A stretch of DNA of 64,000 nucleotides from Streptomyces roseirectus (GTDB taxonomy: Bacteria; Actinomycetota; Actinomycetes; Streptomycetales; Streptomycetaceae): the NCBI RefSeq assembly GCF_014489635.1, contig NZ_CP060828.1:9883448-9947447 (forward strand), read 5' to 3'. The position numbers and the translations under genes are program-made. The notes under the pieces were generated by a model. The model was not told where the DNA came from. It ran no database searches and worked only from the letters and a program-made list of their open reading frames with translations. Shown here piece by piece: positions 28,348 to 37,576 of the stretch (within the stretch, counting starts at the first letter, position 1; every line of letters begins with the position of its first letter).

Positions 28348-28616
28348 CCAGCCCCTCCCCGGGGCGGAGACCCCGAAGGAACGTGACTGGCCCGAGGGCA
28401 CGCGGATGTGGAACTGGTCGGAGAGTGTGATGCGGCTGGGCTACGGTCCGCCCGCGTCAAGTTTCCTGAACGGGCGTTGCCTCCAGGGGGTCACCGAGTA
28501 CGCCTCCGGTCGCTGACTCCGGTCCCCGTGTGGCTCACCTGCCCCGGCAGACGTCACAGCGGAGAGCGAACCGGCCGGCGGCGAGCATACGTGTGAGCAG
28601 TGGCTCGCCCCGGTGC
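28348..28616. other. Short gap, no confident gene
   Basis: One frame reads WNWSESVMRLGYGPPASSFL but lacks a start and any recognisable domain. It may be a fragment. A TACGTGTGAG site (28588-28597) lies near the end. Confidence 0.4.
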
Positions 28617-29192
28617 TCAGCCGTCCGCCCCGCTCGTGTTCTTCCGGTGGGGCGTCACGGGGGTGTACAGCACGGACCGCTGCTGCTTGTGACGCTGGAT
28701 GCGGCCCTTGGCGACCAGGGCTTCGAGGGTGTTGCGCACCACCTGCGGTGTCGGGTTGCGGTCCGGGTGCTTCTCCAGAAGTTCCTCTCGCAACTCCTTC
28801 GCCAGGCGCGGCTCGTCATGCCGGTCGAGCAGCTCCGTCAGGAGGTCGCCGAGCAGGGGGCGGTGCGCCTTCCCCGCCGCACCAGCCTTCGTCGCGTCGT
28901 CCTTGGGCGCGCTCCTGGCGGGGGCCGGGCGCCGCGAGCCGGCTGTGCCGGGCGCCCGCTTCGTCTTCGCCACGACGGGCTCGTCCTGCGACTGCTCGGG
29001 CAGGCGTGAGGAGTCGGCGAAGCCCTCGTACTGCTCGGCGAGCTTCAGGATGTCCAGCAGAAGGGCCTCCTCCTGCTTCAGCACCGCGAGCCTGTGGGTC
29101 AGTTCGCGCTGACGCTCGCGGTTCTCCTCCAGGTCCGACGCGGCCTGATCCACGTACCGCGACCGGAGGGTGGCGGCTGACTGGCTGGTCAC
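28617..29192 (-). CDS. Conserved hypothetical protein with coiled coil and winged-helix-like C-terminus
   Basis: The 191-aa protein has a heptad-rich coiled coil at about residues 15-55 (DLEENRERQRELTHRLAVLK). A basic, Pro/Ala-rich linker follows. The C-terminal winged-helix-like segment (about 115-175) contains TPQVVRNTLEALVAKGRIQRHKQQRSVLY, which resembles Lsr2/HU-independent small regulators. I do not recognise a named family. The start is a GTG at 29192. It lies convergent to the ohr-like gene, 269 bases away. Confidence 0.7.
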   Translation of the reverse strand: MTSQSAATLRSRYVDQAASDLEENRERQRELTHRLAVLKQEEALLLDILKLAEQYEGFADSSRLPEQSQDEPVVAKTKRAPGTAGSRRPAPARSAPKDDATKAGAAGKAHRPLLGDLLTELLDRHDEPRLAKELREELLEKHPDRNPTPQVVRNTLEALVAKGRIQRHKQQRSVLYTPVTPHRKNTSGADG

Positions 29193-29405
29193 AACCGTTC
29201 ACTCCCTCGATATGGATGACGCTGCGCATGCTACTCACGCCTCGCACCCCGTGCGGGCAGGTGTGGACGCCTGCCGCCTCGTCGGGCGTGTTCACTCCTC
29301 ACGACAGGCGCCACTGCGGCCGTGTGTGGGGGAGCGGTGTGTGTGAGCGCCACTCCTGAGGACACCCGCGTCTGCCGGCAGCGGGAACCGGTCGACGCGG
29401 GGGGA

Positions 29406-29969
29406 TCAGCGCGCGGGCGCGGCGGGCGCGGTCTTCTTGCGCGCGCGGTACGCGGCGGCCTTGATCTTGTTGCCGCAGGACTCCATGCCGCACCACTGGC
29501 GCCGCATGCCCCGGGAACGGTCGATGTAGACACGCGTGCACTCCGGGTTGCCGCACTCCTTGAGCAGGGGCACGTCCGGGCCGCTGAGCAGTTCGACGGC
29601 CTGCCGGGCGACGGTGGAGAGGGCCTGCTCGGGCGTCGCCTCGGTGTACCGGCCGGCCATGGTGAGCTGGGGCGTCACGGGGGTCTTGCGGGCCGTGGAG
29701 TTGACCACGGCGAGCGCTTCCCGGTGGAACTCCTCGCCGAGGCGCCGGTTCGTGATGAGCCGGTAGATGGCCTCGCGCACGGCCGTCGCGTCGCGGACGT
29801 CGTCCTCCTGGCCGGGTGTGATCGTGTCGACCAGCCCGGACTCCAGGTACCAGGCGTTGAGCCGCTCCGGGGTCACGAGCATCTCGAACCGGGTCGAGCG
29901 CCGGGCGCGGAGAGTGGCCGCGAAGTCGAGGGCCGGGTGCCCACACACAAAGACATGGTCAAGGTTCAC
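29406..29969 (-). CDS. CGNR zinc-finger transcriptional regulator
   Basis: The 187-aa protein has an N-terminal ABATE-type domain (HPALDFAATLRARRSTRFEML). The C-terminal CGNR zinc finger has zinc ligands C139, C144, C160 and C165 in CGNPEC...WCGMESCGNK; the last residue of the signature is K instead of R. The start is GTG 29969: its first base is one base from the end of the operator 29970-29990, which also covers the probable -10 (GTGATA read as TATCAC on the gene strand). The transcript would have only about a 10-base leader, and autoregulation is likely. It is the best candidate master regulator of the GTCACC-N9-GGTGAC sites. Confidence 0.88.
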   Translation of the reverse strand: MNLDHVFVCGHPALDFAATLRARRSTRFEMLVTPERLNAWYLESGLVDTITPGQEDDVRDATAVREAIYRLITNRRLGEEFHREALAVVNSTARKTPVTPQLTMAGRYTEATPEQALSTVARQAVELLSGPDVPLLKECGNPECTRVYIDRSRGMRRQWCGMESCGNKIKAAAYRARKKTAPAAPAR

Positions 29970-29990
29970 ATCACCATCTTGACAGGTGAT
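29970..29990. promoter_or_regulatory. GTCACC-N9-GGTGAC operator (site 5) at the CGNR gene start
   Basis: ATCACC, centre ATCTTGACA, GGTGAT. It adjoins the CGNR GTG start and covers its predicted -10. This position argues for negative autoregulation by the CGNR protein. Confidence 0.75.
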
Positions 29991-30010
29991 AACTCCGGAA
30001 GGCAAGAGTT

Positions 30011-30031
30011 GTCACCGCTTCAGGTGGTGCC
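30011..30031. promoter_or_regulatory. GTCACC-N9-GGTGAC operator (site 6), degenerate
   Basis: GTCACC, centre GCTTCAGGT, GGTGCC: one mismatch in the right arm. It starts 41 bases from site 5, the same spacing as sites 3 and 4. Confidence 0.55.
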
Positions 30032-30079
30032 CGGTCTGCCGGGCGCGCTCGCGATCGTACGACAGGGTGCGGGGCGGGG

Positions 30080-30560
30080 GGGGGAAGGCGGTTCGTCGGC
30101 TCGTCGAGCGGCAGCTGCGGTGGGCGGGCCGGCAACAGGGCGAGCGTGAGTCGCCTGTGCTGGTCCACGGAGAGTCGCCCGACCGGTGTGTCCAGATCCC
30201 GCTCGGGCATCAGGCCGAGCGAATGCAGGGGCACCCGCCCCGCGCCCGCGGACAGCGCGTAGACGCCCCGGCCCGCCCGCTCCGGCCGCTGGAACACGGT
30301 GTCCTGGGCCGGCAGCCGGTCGGCGAGGACCGACAGCAACGGCGGCTTGCCCCCGCCGTTGCCGCCCGTCACCAGCAGCCGGTCCGCCGCCGGCACCTCG
30401 GCTCCTCCGGTGCGAGCGGACCCGGCACACGCACGTTCCGCAAGGACGTCGACGGCCGCGCGCTCCAGCTCCGCCGGCCGCCGGAAGGCGTCGCGCACCC
30501 GGCGGGAGATCCGGCTCCGCACGTGGCCGGCCCGGTGGCCCTGCCCTCCTCTTCCCGCTG
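30080..30560 (-). pseudogene. Relic of an ABC-F ATPase gene
   Basis: Antisense sequence retains a degraded Walker A (TGGNGGGKPPLLSVLADRL), an altered signature (GRLSVDQHRRLTLALL) and Walker B with the ABC-F type DEPTN (LPLDEPTNRL). It has lost its N-terminal ATPase and is interrupted at both ends. ABC-F proteins protect the ribosome from antibiotics; this copy cannot be functional. Confidence 0.7.
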
Positions 30561-30663
30561 CCGCGCCGCCCCTCTGCCGGGCGCGAGGTGATGCGCGATC
30601 CCCCACCGACTGGCGCACCCGCGTCAACTGCCCCGCATACCCGAATGTGAGCACAATTCTTTC

Positions 30664-30684
30664 GTCACCGGTTAAACTGGTGAT
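30664..30684. promoter_or_regulatory. GTCACC-N9-GGTGAC operator (site 7)
   Basis: GTCACC, centre GGTTAAACT, GGTGAT. It lies 99 bases upstream of the tannase ATG. Confidence 0.7.
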
Positions 30685-30782
30685 AACTTCCCGCGCCTTC
30701 GACCGCTTCAACTGCTGCAACCGCTTCGACCGCACACATGTCGCTGCGGTCAGGCGCACAACCACTTCTTGATGGGAAACCG

Positions 30783-32402
30783 ATGAGAAAGATCCTGGCC
30801 GTCCTCGCAGCCGGTGTGCCGCTCATGGCGGCGGTGTGTCTGCCGACCGCGTCGGCCGACACGCAGGGCACCGCTGCCGCCACACCTTCGCCCTGTTCAT
30901 CCATGGCCGTGAAAGCCCCCGCCGGCACCGAAGTGGAATCGGTGACGGCGGTGCGCCGACCGGGCGGCACCATCGAGGGTGACGGCCTGCTGGGCGGCAC
31001 GGTCAGCGGCGTTCCGGCCTTCTGCGAGGTGACGGTCACCCTCACCCACCCGGGCGACGGCGATCACGCGAGGGTGCAGACCTGGCTGCCCGAACAGCGC
31101 TGGAACGGCCGCTTCCAGGCGATCGGCGGCAGCGCCTACCGGGCCGGGGACAACGGCGTCGGTCTGGGCACCGCCGTCAAGAACGGATACGCCGTGACCA
31201 CCACCGACGCCGGCGTGGGCGACGTCCTCGACACCGGCTGGGCACTGGACGGCGAGGGACGCGTCGACACCGCGCTGCTGGAGAACTTCGCCTCCCGCTC
31301 GCAGCACGAGGCGGCCGCCGTGGGCAAGGAAGTCGTCGCCTCGGTCTATGGCAAGAGCGCCGCGTACTCCTACTTCACCGGCTGTTCCACCGGTGGACGC
31401 CAGGGCTACACGGAGGCCCAGCGCCACCCCGGCGACTACGACGGCATCCTCGCCGACGCGCCCGCGATCAGCTGGGACGAGTTCGAGGTGGCCACCCTGT
31501 GGCCGCAGGTGGTCATGAACAACGAGAAGACCTACCCGGCCGACTGCGAACTGGACGCCTTCACCGCCGCCGCCGTCAAGGCGTGCGACCCGCAGGACGG
31601 CGTCAGGGACGGCTTCGTCAACGACGCCTCCCGCTGCGACTTCGACCCGCGCCGGCTGATCGGCACCAAGGTGGTGTGCCACGGCAAGGAGCTGACCATC
31701 AGCGCGGCCGACGCCGCCGTGGTCCGCAAGATCTGGGACGGCCCGCGCACCGCCACCGGCAAGAAGCTGTGGCCCGGCGTCCCGGTCGGGGCCGATCTGA
31801 AGGGCCTGGCCGCGACCTCCACGCCCGACGCCGACGGCAACGTCAAGGGCACCCCCTTCCCGGTGCCGGCCGCCTGGGTGGCGATCTGGCTGAAGAAGGA
31901 CCCGTCCTTCGACGTCTCGACGATCACCTACAGCCAGTTCACCGAGCTGTTCCGGCAGTCCCGGGCCGAGTACGACGAGATCATCGGCACGGACGATCCG
32001 GACCTGTCCGCCTTCCGCGACCTTGGCGGCAAGCTCCTGACCTGGCACGGGCAGACCGACCAGTTCATTCCCACTCAGGGCACGGTCACGTACCGCCGGC
32101 AGGTCGAGCGGGAGATGGGCGGCACCGAGAAGGTCGACGACTTCTACCGGCTCTTCCTCGCCCCCGACACCGACCACTGCGGCCTCAACGGCGCGGACGG
32201 CTCGGCCGACGGACTCGCCGCCCTCGCCGCCTGGGTCGAGCGCGGCGAGGCCCCCAGGACGCTGCCCGCCACGCTGGTCGACTCCGCCGGTGAGCACGCC
32301 GACCGCAACCTGTGCGGCTACCCCCGGGTGTCCCGCTACCGGGGCCACGGCGACCCGGCCCTCGCCTCCAGCTTCCGCTGCCTCCTGCCGCCCCGACGCT
32401 GA
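30783..32402 (+). CDS. Secreted tannase/feruloyl esterase family protein
   Basis: The 539-aa protein has a Sec signal (MRKILAVLAAGVPLMAAVCL, cleavage near ASA at about 26). It carries the tannase triad S202 in TGCSTGGRQG, D426 in HGQTDQFIP and H465. The paired cysteines C201 and C466, next to the Ser and His, form the CS-D-HC disulfide arrangement typical of the family. Family members cleave galloyl, feruloyl or aryl esters. It lies downstream of operator site 7. The ATG at 30783 opens the signal peptide. Confidence 0.92.
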   Translation: MRKILAVLAAGVPLMAAVCLPTASADTQGTAAATPSPCSSMAVKAPAGTEVESVTAVRRPGGTIEGDGLLGGTVSGVPAFCEVTVTLTHPGDGDHARVQTWLPEQRWNGRFQAIGGSAYRAGDNGVGLGTAVKNGYAVTTTDAGVGDVLDTGWALDGEGRVDTALLENFASRSQHEAAAVGKEVVASVYGKSAAYSYFTGCSTGGRQGYTEAQRHPGDYDGILADAPAISWDEFEVATLWPQVVMNNEKTYPADCELDAFTAAAVKACDPQDGVRDGFVNDASRCDFDPRRLIGTKVVCHGKELTISAADAAVVRKIWDGPRTATGKKLWPGVPVGADLKGLAATSTPDADGNVKGTPFPVPAAWVAIWLKKDPSFDVSTITYSQFTELFRQSRAEYDEIIGTDDPDLSAFRDLGGKLLTWHGQTDQFIPTQGTVTYRRQVEREMGGTEKVDDFYRLFLAPDTDHCGLNGADGSADGLAALAAWVERGEAPRTLPATLVDSAGEHADRNLCGYPRVSRYRGHGDPALASSFRCLLPPRR

Positions 32403-32797
32403 CCCGACGACGCCCCCTGACCGAGAAGACCGAACCGCCATGAGCCCCCGGACACGGCGCCCCCGACGTACGCACGCTCCTCGCCCTGAGGCTGTACCTG
32501 GGCCATGGCGCCCTCGCCCTGGCTCGGGCCACGGCGTTCGCCGGAGCCCACGAGAAACAGGACGATCCGGCGATCACGCCGGTGGCCGGCGGACTCCTGC
32601 GACGCGGCCCCCGGCTGGGCCGACAGCGGCCGATGCCGATCGCGGACGTGCTGTCGATGTGCACCACGGGCAGCGGCGTGTTCCTCCTCGCCCAGCCCGG
32701 CTTGCTGGGCTGGAGAAACCGTCAGATACGCACCCGGACCGTCCGACGGCCGCACCCCCTCCCGGCCCGCGTCCGCACGGCGCGGGCCGGGACTTCG
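32403..32797. other. Gap with a possible short relic
   Basis: From about 32440 one frame reads TLLALRLYLGHGALALARAT, which looks like a piece of a membrane protein, but the frame is broken after the initial ATG. No confident gene. Confidence 0.35.
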
Positions 32798-33250
32798 TCA
32801 GGCGACGCGATACCGCCCCGGCAGCGAGAGCACGCCGCGGATGATGCCGGAGCCGATCCGGCCGAGTGCGTCCGCCGGGACGGCGAGTTCCAGCTCGGGG
32901 AGGCGGGACAGCAGCATGCGCAGGGCGACGGCTGTCTCCATGACGCACGCCCGGCCCGGCCACATCGAGTACGGCGGGATCGACGCCGTCGGACTGCGGG
33001 GCGTCGTGGCCGGCCGACCCCAGGGGCGACGGCGATCATCCCCGCCGCGCGGGATCCGCACCCCTGCCAACTCCACATCCCGTGCGGCGTAACGGCCCGT
33101 GGAGCGCTCGACGAAGGTGCCGTGGCGCAGGAACCCCTCCGCCGCAGGCATCAGATCCGGCCGCTCACGCAACACCCGCAGCTGCTCAGGATGTCGGAAC
33201 AGGGCCGGCACGGCGCTGCCCAGCAGGTCGACGGTGCTCCTGTGGCCCAC
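32798..33250 (-). pseudogene. C-terminal relic of a cytochrome P450 gene
   Basis: The frame begins GHRSTVDLLGSAVPALFRHP, the I-helix/J region of a bacterial P450, and continues VERSTGRYAARDVELAGVRI. It ends with the P450 tail (RLPELELAVPADALGRIGSG, then VLSLPGRYRVA). Between them the heme-ligand loop (FxxGxHxCxG) is destroyed by frame changes near 33000, and the first two thirds of the gene is missing. Confidence 0.75.
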
Positions 33251-33271
33251 GACGACCGGACCGAGCCGTGG

Positions 33272-33739
33272 TCACTGGGGCGGTACTCCGGGGTCGGCGA
33301 GCAGGTCGAGGAGGAACCCGTCCCAGTTCAGGTCGTCCATCTCCGTCGCGGCCGAGGAGATCCGGTAGGTGGCGTCGAGCCATCGCGCCAGCGGGGCGGT
33401 GGGCACCTCGAAGAGCGCTTCCACCTCCCGTGACTCCAGCAGAAGCCACGAGGAGGGCTGTCCCCCGGGCAGCGTGGGCCACATGCGCACGTCGCCCGAC
33501 CCGCTCATCGACGTCAGCCCCTCGTGCAGGAGCGCGCGGCCGATGTGCCACAGAAGGCCCGGTCCCCGCTCCGCCAGGAACTCGACCGTGATCACCGCGG
33601 GGAACTCCGGATCGAAGCGGAACTCCGCAGTGACAGGCAGCCGTGTGAACTCGTCGAGCATCTGGTCGAGATCCAGGAACAGCGAAGGCAGGTGCCCGGG
33701 CGCCGAGGGCGCCCGCAGTCGTGACGGGTCACGGTGCAT
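33272..33739 (-). CDS. SsgA-family sporulation/cell-division regulator (second SALP)
   Basis: The 155-aa protein has the SALP core: VTAEFRFDPEFPAVITVEFL, LWHIGRALLHEGLTSMSGSG, then FEVPTAPLARWLDAT and a C-terminal acidic stretch. ATG 33739 follows GGAAAGGA. It is a paralogue of the SALP at 18186, with both in accessory surroundings. A P450 relic abuts its 3' end by 21 bases. Confidence 0.9.
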   Translation of the reverse strand: MHRDPSRLRAPSAPGHLPSLFLDLDQMLDEFTRLPVTAEFRFDPEFPAVITVEFLAERGPGLLWHIGRALLHEGLTSMSGSGDVRMWPTLPGGQPSSWLLLESREVEALFEVPTAPLARWLDATYRISSAATEMDDLNWDGFLLDLLADPGVPPQ

Positions 33740-34163
33740 GACAGGAGTTCCTTTCCGTGGGGCGGCGTCTGCAAGGCCCACTCTTCGCCGGAGACGGAAA
33801 CCGCACATCGGTCACATGACGGTCGGATACGGCCCGTACGGCCCCCGGAGAGATGACGTAAGTCAGTCGGTATACGGGGGTCCGAGAAGGCTTCCGCAGG
33901 GAGGCGGCGTGGCACCCCCGTCGCCGGAACAGGTCCATGGCCTGCTCCACGGCCACACCGAGATCCTTTCGCCGGCGCCCTCCTCCAGGGCACACATGTG
34001 TGTGCGGGCGAGGCAGGCGAAGAGGGCAACATGTCCCGACTCCGACACGAGGACACGCGCGCGGACGAAACGAGATCAAGATTGCCCTGGACAGGGGCAT
34101 GCTCAGCGAGGTGTTGTGAGGTTAGCCTCGACGGCATTGACGGCAAACGGCCTGAGGACCAAC
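33740..34163. other. Gap with a CACACATGTGTG palindrome
   Basis: No confident gene. The palindrome CACACATGTGTG lies at 33991-34002 and a GAGGTTAGCCTC segment at about 34118, just before the hypothetical gene. The second resembles half of an actinobacterial iron box but is too divergent to claim. Confidence 0.45.
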
Positions 34164-34574
34164 ATGCACGTGCACCTGAATCCCCCACTGGAGCCTGGTA
34201 ACGCGCCCCGGCATGCCGCTGCCATCGTCGCCACCGCGGCCGACATCAGCGGCGCGGAACTGGATTACAGCCTTGAGAGCATCGCTCTGGTGGAGGACAT
34301 CGTGGACGGCTTCCGGGCCGAAGGTGTCACGGGCGAGGACATGGCCGAATCCCTCATCGGCTTCGGCTGCTACGTCGGTGAGATCCTCGCCCGCCGTGCC
34401 GGGGGGACCTGGCGCCACACCACGGCCGACCACCCGGCCACGGTCTCCCTGGTGGTGGAACTGCCCGACGCACGGGAGTCCTGTCCCATCGACTGGGTCT
34501 TCCACCGCCTGAAGTTCGGCGCGGAGATCAGCATCCGCGCCCTCTGCGAGGAGGCCGGCGCGAGCCGGACGTGA
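34164..34574 (+). CDS. Hypothetical protein
   Basis: The 136-aa protein starts MHVHLNPPLEPGNAPRHAAA and has an acidic alpha-rich middle (ELDYSLESIALVEDIVDGFR) and GFGCYVGEILARR with one Cys. I do not recognise a named domain. ATG 34164 follows CTGAGGA. It is probably a small cytoplasmic protein; nothing in the neighbours suggests its role. Confidence 0.6.
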   Translation: MHVHLNPPLEPGNAPRHAAAIVATAADISGAELDYSLESIALVEDIVDGFRAEGVTGEDMAESLIGFGCYVGEILARRAGGTWRHTTADHPATVSLVVELPDARESCPIDWVFHRLKFGAEISIRALCEEAGASRT

Positions 34575-34670
34575 GCACGCCCACGGCGCACCCGCCGAGG
34601 ACCGGCGCCGAGACCGCGTCCGACGGGGGAGAGGCGGACGGGCGGCGATGACCTGCCGGCCCGGTCGCCG

Positions 34671-35042
34671 TCAGGGCGACCGGTGGCTGCCCAGCGCGTC
34701 GGCAAGCTGCGCGCGTGCTGTCACACCCAGCCGGGGGAAGACGCGATAGAGGTGCGCCTCGACGGCCCGCGGCGAGAGAGCGAGCCGCTCTCCGATCTCA
34801 CCGTTCGACAGTCCACGGCTCGCGAGTCCGGCGATGCGCAGCTCCTGGACGCTCAGCAGGCCACGGGCCACCACGGCCCCGGACACGCCGCCTCCCGGTC
34901 GCTCCCCGGAAGCCCGCTGCTCCGCGGCCGTCCGCGCCTCGGCGCCCGGCACCGGCCCCTCGCTGACGGGCTCGATGAACGACCGTGTGTGCCGCCCCGA
35001 CCGGCCGGCGGGATGAGAGGAGATCCTGGCCTGCACGTTCAT
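34671..35042 (-). CDS. HTH-only LuxR-type protein, probably a truncated regulator
   Basis: The 123-aa product has a disordered Ser/Ala/Arg-rich half. The C-terminal LuxR HTH (SVQELRIAGLASRGLSNGEI, then LSPRAVEAHLYRVFPRLGVT) is complete. LAL proteins keep this HTH at the C-terminus of 900 aa; here only the end remains, so it is a truncated copy or a short orphan. Start uncertain (ATG 35042). It abuts the NB-ARC regulator. Confidence 0.5.
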   Translation of the reverse strand: MNVQARISSHPAGRSGRHTRSFIEPVSEGPVPGAEARTAAEQRASGERPGGGVSGAVVARGLLSVQELRIAGLASRGLSNGEIGERLALSPRAVEAHLYRVFPRLGVTARAQLADALGSHRSP

Positions 35043-35200
35043 CGACGACCCCTGTTCCACGGCGAACGATCCCACCGGATCCGGGAGCGCTCTCGAACTG
35101 CTCCCATTCCACCGCCGCGCCGCCCTCCGAACCAGGCAGTTCACATGCAGCTTGCGCCCCGGCGGGGCGGCGGTGCCGCAGCGCCCGGTCTGCGAGCGGC

Positions 35201-37435
35201 TCACCGCCCGCCGGCGACCCCTTCCGCCCGCACGCGCATCGCCGTGGCACGCGGGCTGTCGATCGTGCTCAGCAGCTCGGCCGCACGCGTCCAGCTCGCT
35301 CGCGCCTGCTCGGCGTCCCCCCGCTCCAGGTGGGCCGCCGCGAGATGGTCGAGCACCTCGGCCTGGTTGTAGGCGTCCACCGCTTCCCCGTACAGCCGCA
35401 GCGACTGCCGGTAGTCCGCGATAGCGGTGTCGAGTTCGCCCAGGCGCTGCCGGGCGTAGCCGATGCTGTCCCAGGCAGCCGCTTCGATACGGAGGTTCCC
35501 GGACCTCCGCAGCAGGGGGAGGGCCTGCGTGCACATGTCGATCGCCTCCCGGTACCGGCCGAGCAGGGCCAGGTACCAGCCCACAGCGTTGAGTTCGCGG
35601 GCCGAGGAGGCGTCGTCGCCGAGTTCCTGATAGAGCGCCAGTGCCCTGCGGGCGTGGTGCAGGGCATCGGCGGGACGCCGCTGGCGGCCACGCACCCAGC
35701 CGACGCTCCGCTCGGCGGCGGCCCGCTGCGCCGGGTCCAGCCGGTGCACTTGCCGCAGCAGCAGGGCGACCTGCTCGTCCGCCTCGTCGAGCTGACCCGT
35801 CTCGGCCAGCGCACGGGCGAGACTGGCCGAGTTCCGGGCGACGGCGGCCGGGTCGTCGAGCTGCAGAGCGGCGGCGAGGCCGATTCGCTTGGTCTCGATC
35901 TCCTCGGCCCAGCGGCCCATGACCGAGTAGTAACTCACCCAGTCATGCGTGAGGTTCATACGAAAGCGCAGGAGTCGTGCGTCGTGCAGGGTGCGCAGCG
36001 CGGCTCGCACGGTCCGCTCCTCCTGATGGAACCACTCCAGCGCCTCCTCCCGGTTGTCGATCGCGGCCAGGACGACTCCCGGGACCGGCAGACCGATCGA
36101 CTCCGACGTGATCCGCACCAGGAACTGATTGGCCCTGAAGGCGTTGTGACGCAGATAGTCCAGCAGCCGTGTCTCGGCGCCGAAGCGGTCGTCGTCCTCC
36201 CGCTCGGCGAGTTCCCCGGCGTACGCCCGCACGAGGTCGTGCAGTACGTACTGGCCGTCGGCGTCACGCGACAGCAGGTTGGCCGAGACCAACTCCCGCA
36301 GGTGCCTGCGGGCCTCGGCCATCCCGACGCCCGCGAGCGAGGCGGCGGCCTGTGCGGAAGCGGCCGATCCCGGATGGAGGGCCAGATACCGGAAGAACCG
36401 CGCCGTGCCGGGCGTGAGCGTCCGGTACGACCACGAGAACACGGCACGCAGGTCCACCCGGTCGCCGGGCGACAGCGCGTCCAGCCGCGGCCGGGCCTCG
36501 CGCAGCTCCCGTACGCCCAGCCGGAGCGAGACCCGCGGGGACGCGCACAGTTGCGCGCTCACGATGGCGACCGCGAGCGGCAGACACCCGCACAACTCCA
36601 CCAGTTCCGCGGCCGCTTCCGGCTCCGCCCGGCAGCGCTCCTCGCCGATCCGCGCGGCCAGCGCAGTGAGCGCCTCCTCCCGCGTCCACACGTCCAGGGC
36701 GACCAGGCAGGCACCCTCGGCCACCGCCAGTGCGGACAGCTGATCGCGAGAGGTGATGATGGTCAGGCACCCCGGGGAGGCCGGCAACAGCGGTCTGACC
36801 TGCTCCGCGTCCCGCGCATTGTCCAGCACGACGATCAGCCGCCTCGACGCCGTCCGTTCCCGGAACAGAGCACGGCGCCGGTCCAGCCCGCGAGGTATGT
36901 CCCTGCTGGACACCCCGAGTGCGCCGAGAAACCCACCAAGGGCCTCAGCCGGATCCAGCGGCTGCCCCGACTCCTCGAAGCCGCGGAGGTTCACATACAG
37001 CTGCCCGTCCGGGAAACGCTCCGCCACCTGGTGCGCCCAGTGCACCGCCAGCGTGGTCTTGCCGACCCCCGCCATGCCGCCGATGGCGGAGATGACGACA
37101 TGCCCTCCGTGGGCGGGCACTTCACGTGTGAGCTCGTGCAGGACCTCCAGGACGGTGCCGCGCCCGCGGAAGGTCCTGAGAGCGGGCGGCAGGTGGCGCG
37201 GAACCTGCTCAGTGCGCCTGCGTGCCGCCTCGACAAGACGCCGCCGCTCATCCTCGTCCAGCCCCAGGGCGTCCATCAACTCGCCCAGCGTCGCCTGCCG
37301 GGGCAGGCTCTGCCCCCGCTCCATGTCGCTGATGGCCCGGACACTCACGCCCGACGCCCCGGCCAGACCCTCCAGCGTCAGCAGCGCTCGCTGGCGCGCC
37401 TCCCGCAGCAGCCGCCCGAACGTTGTCCTGCCCAT
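35201..37435 (-). CDS. XRE-NB-ARC-TPR transcriptional regulator
   Basis: The 744-aa protein has an N-terminal XRE HTH (FGRLLREARQRALLTLEGLA, then SVRAISDMERGQS at about 25-37). An NB-ARC ATPase follows with Walker A GMAGVGKT near residue 120 and LIVVLDNARDAEQ near 200. Many TPR repeats complete it (ADALHHARRALALYQELGDD and following, residues 600-720). These are large switch-type regulators common in Streptomyces, related in design to SARP/LAL activators. The start at ATG 37435 is chosen because the HTH begins at once; ATG 37528 would add 31 low-complexity residues. It is divergent from the epoxide hydrolase. Confidence 0.85.
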   Translation of the reverse strand: MGRTTFGRLLREARQRALLTLEGLAGASGVSVRAISDMERGQSLPRQATLGELMDALGLDEDERRRLVEAARRRTEQVPRHLPPALRTFRGRGTVLEVLHELTREVPAHGGHVVISAIGGMAGVGKTTLAVHWAHQVAERFPDGQLYVNLRGFEESGQPLDPAEALGGFLGALGVSSRDIPRGLDRRRALFRERTASRRLIVVLDNARDAEQVRPLLPASPGCLTIITSRDQLSALAVAEGACLVALDVWTREEALTALAARIGEERCRAEPEAAAELVELCGCLPLAVAIVSAQLCASPRVSLRLGVRELREARPRLDALSPGDRVDLRAVFSWSYRTLTPGTARFFRYLALHPGSAASAQAAASLAGVGMAEARRHLRELVSANLLSRDADGQYVLHDLVRAYAGELAEREDDDRFGAETRLLDYLRHNAFRANQFLVRITSESIGLPVPGVVLAAIDNREEALEWFHQEERTVRAALRTLHDARLLRFRMNLTHDWVSYYSVMGRWAEEIETKRIGLAAALQLDDPAAVARNSASLARALAETGQLDEADEQVALLLRQVHRLDPAQRAAAERSVGWVRGRQRRPADALHHARRALALYQELGDDASSARELNAVGWYLALLGRYREAIDMCTQALPLLRRSGNLRIEAAAWDSIGYARQRLGELDTAIADYRQSLRLYGEAVDAYNQAEVLDHLAAAHLERGDAEQARASWTRAAELLSTIDSPRATAMRVRAEGVAGGR

Positions 37436-37576
37436 CCCCACCCCCGGGGCCACGCCCCGGGCCTGCTTCCCCGGACGTCGCCACTGCTCAAGAACGCCGC
37501 GTGAACGTATCCGCTCTGGAATGCCCATTAAAGCAAAGCGGTGTGCGTATGGAGGCGGTGCCGCTCAGCCACCTCC

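Noticed and set aside
30622..30642. GTCAAC half-motif upstream of the tannase
   Set aside because: The second arm is absent, so it is not counted among the GTCACC-N9-GGTGAC sites.
34110..34130. Iron-box-like sequence near GAGGTTAGCCTC
   Set aside because: Only one half resembles the actinobacterial iron box and the dyad is weak.
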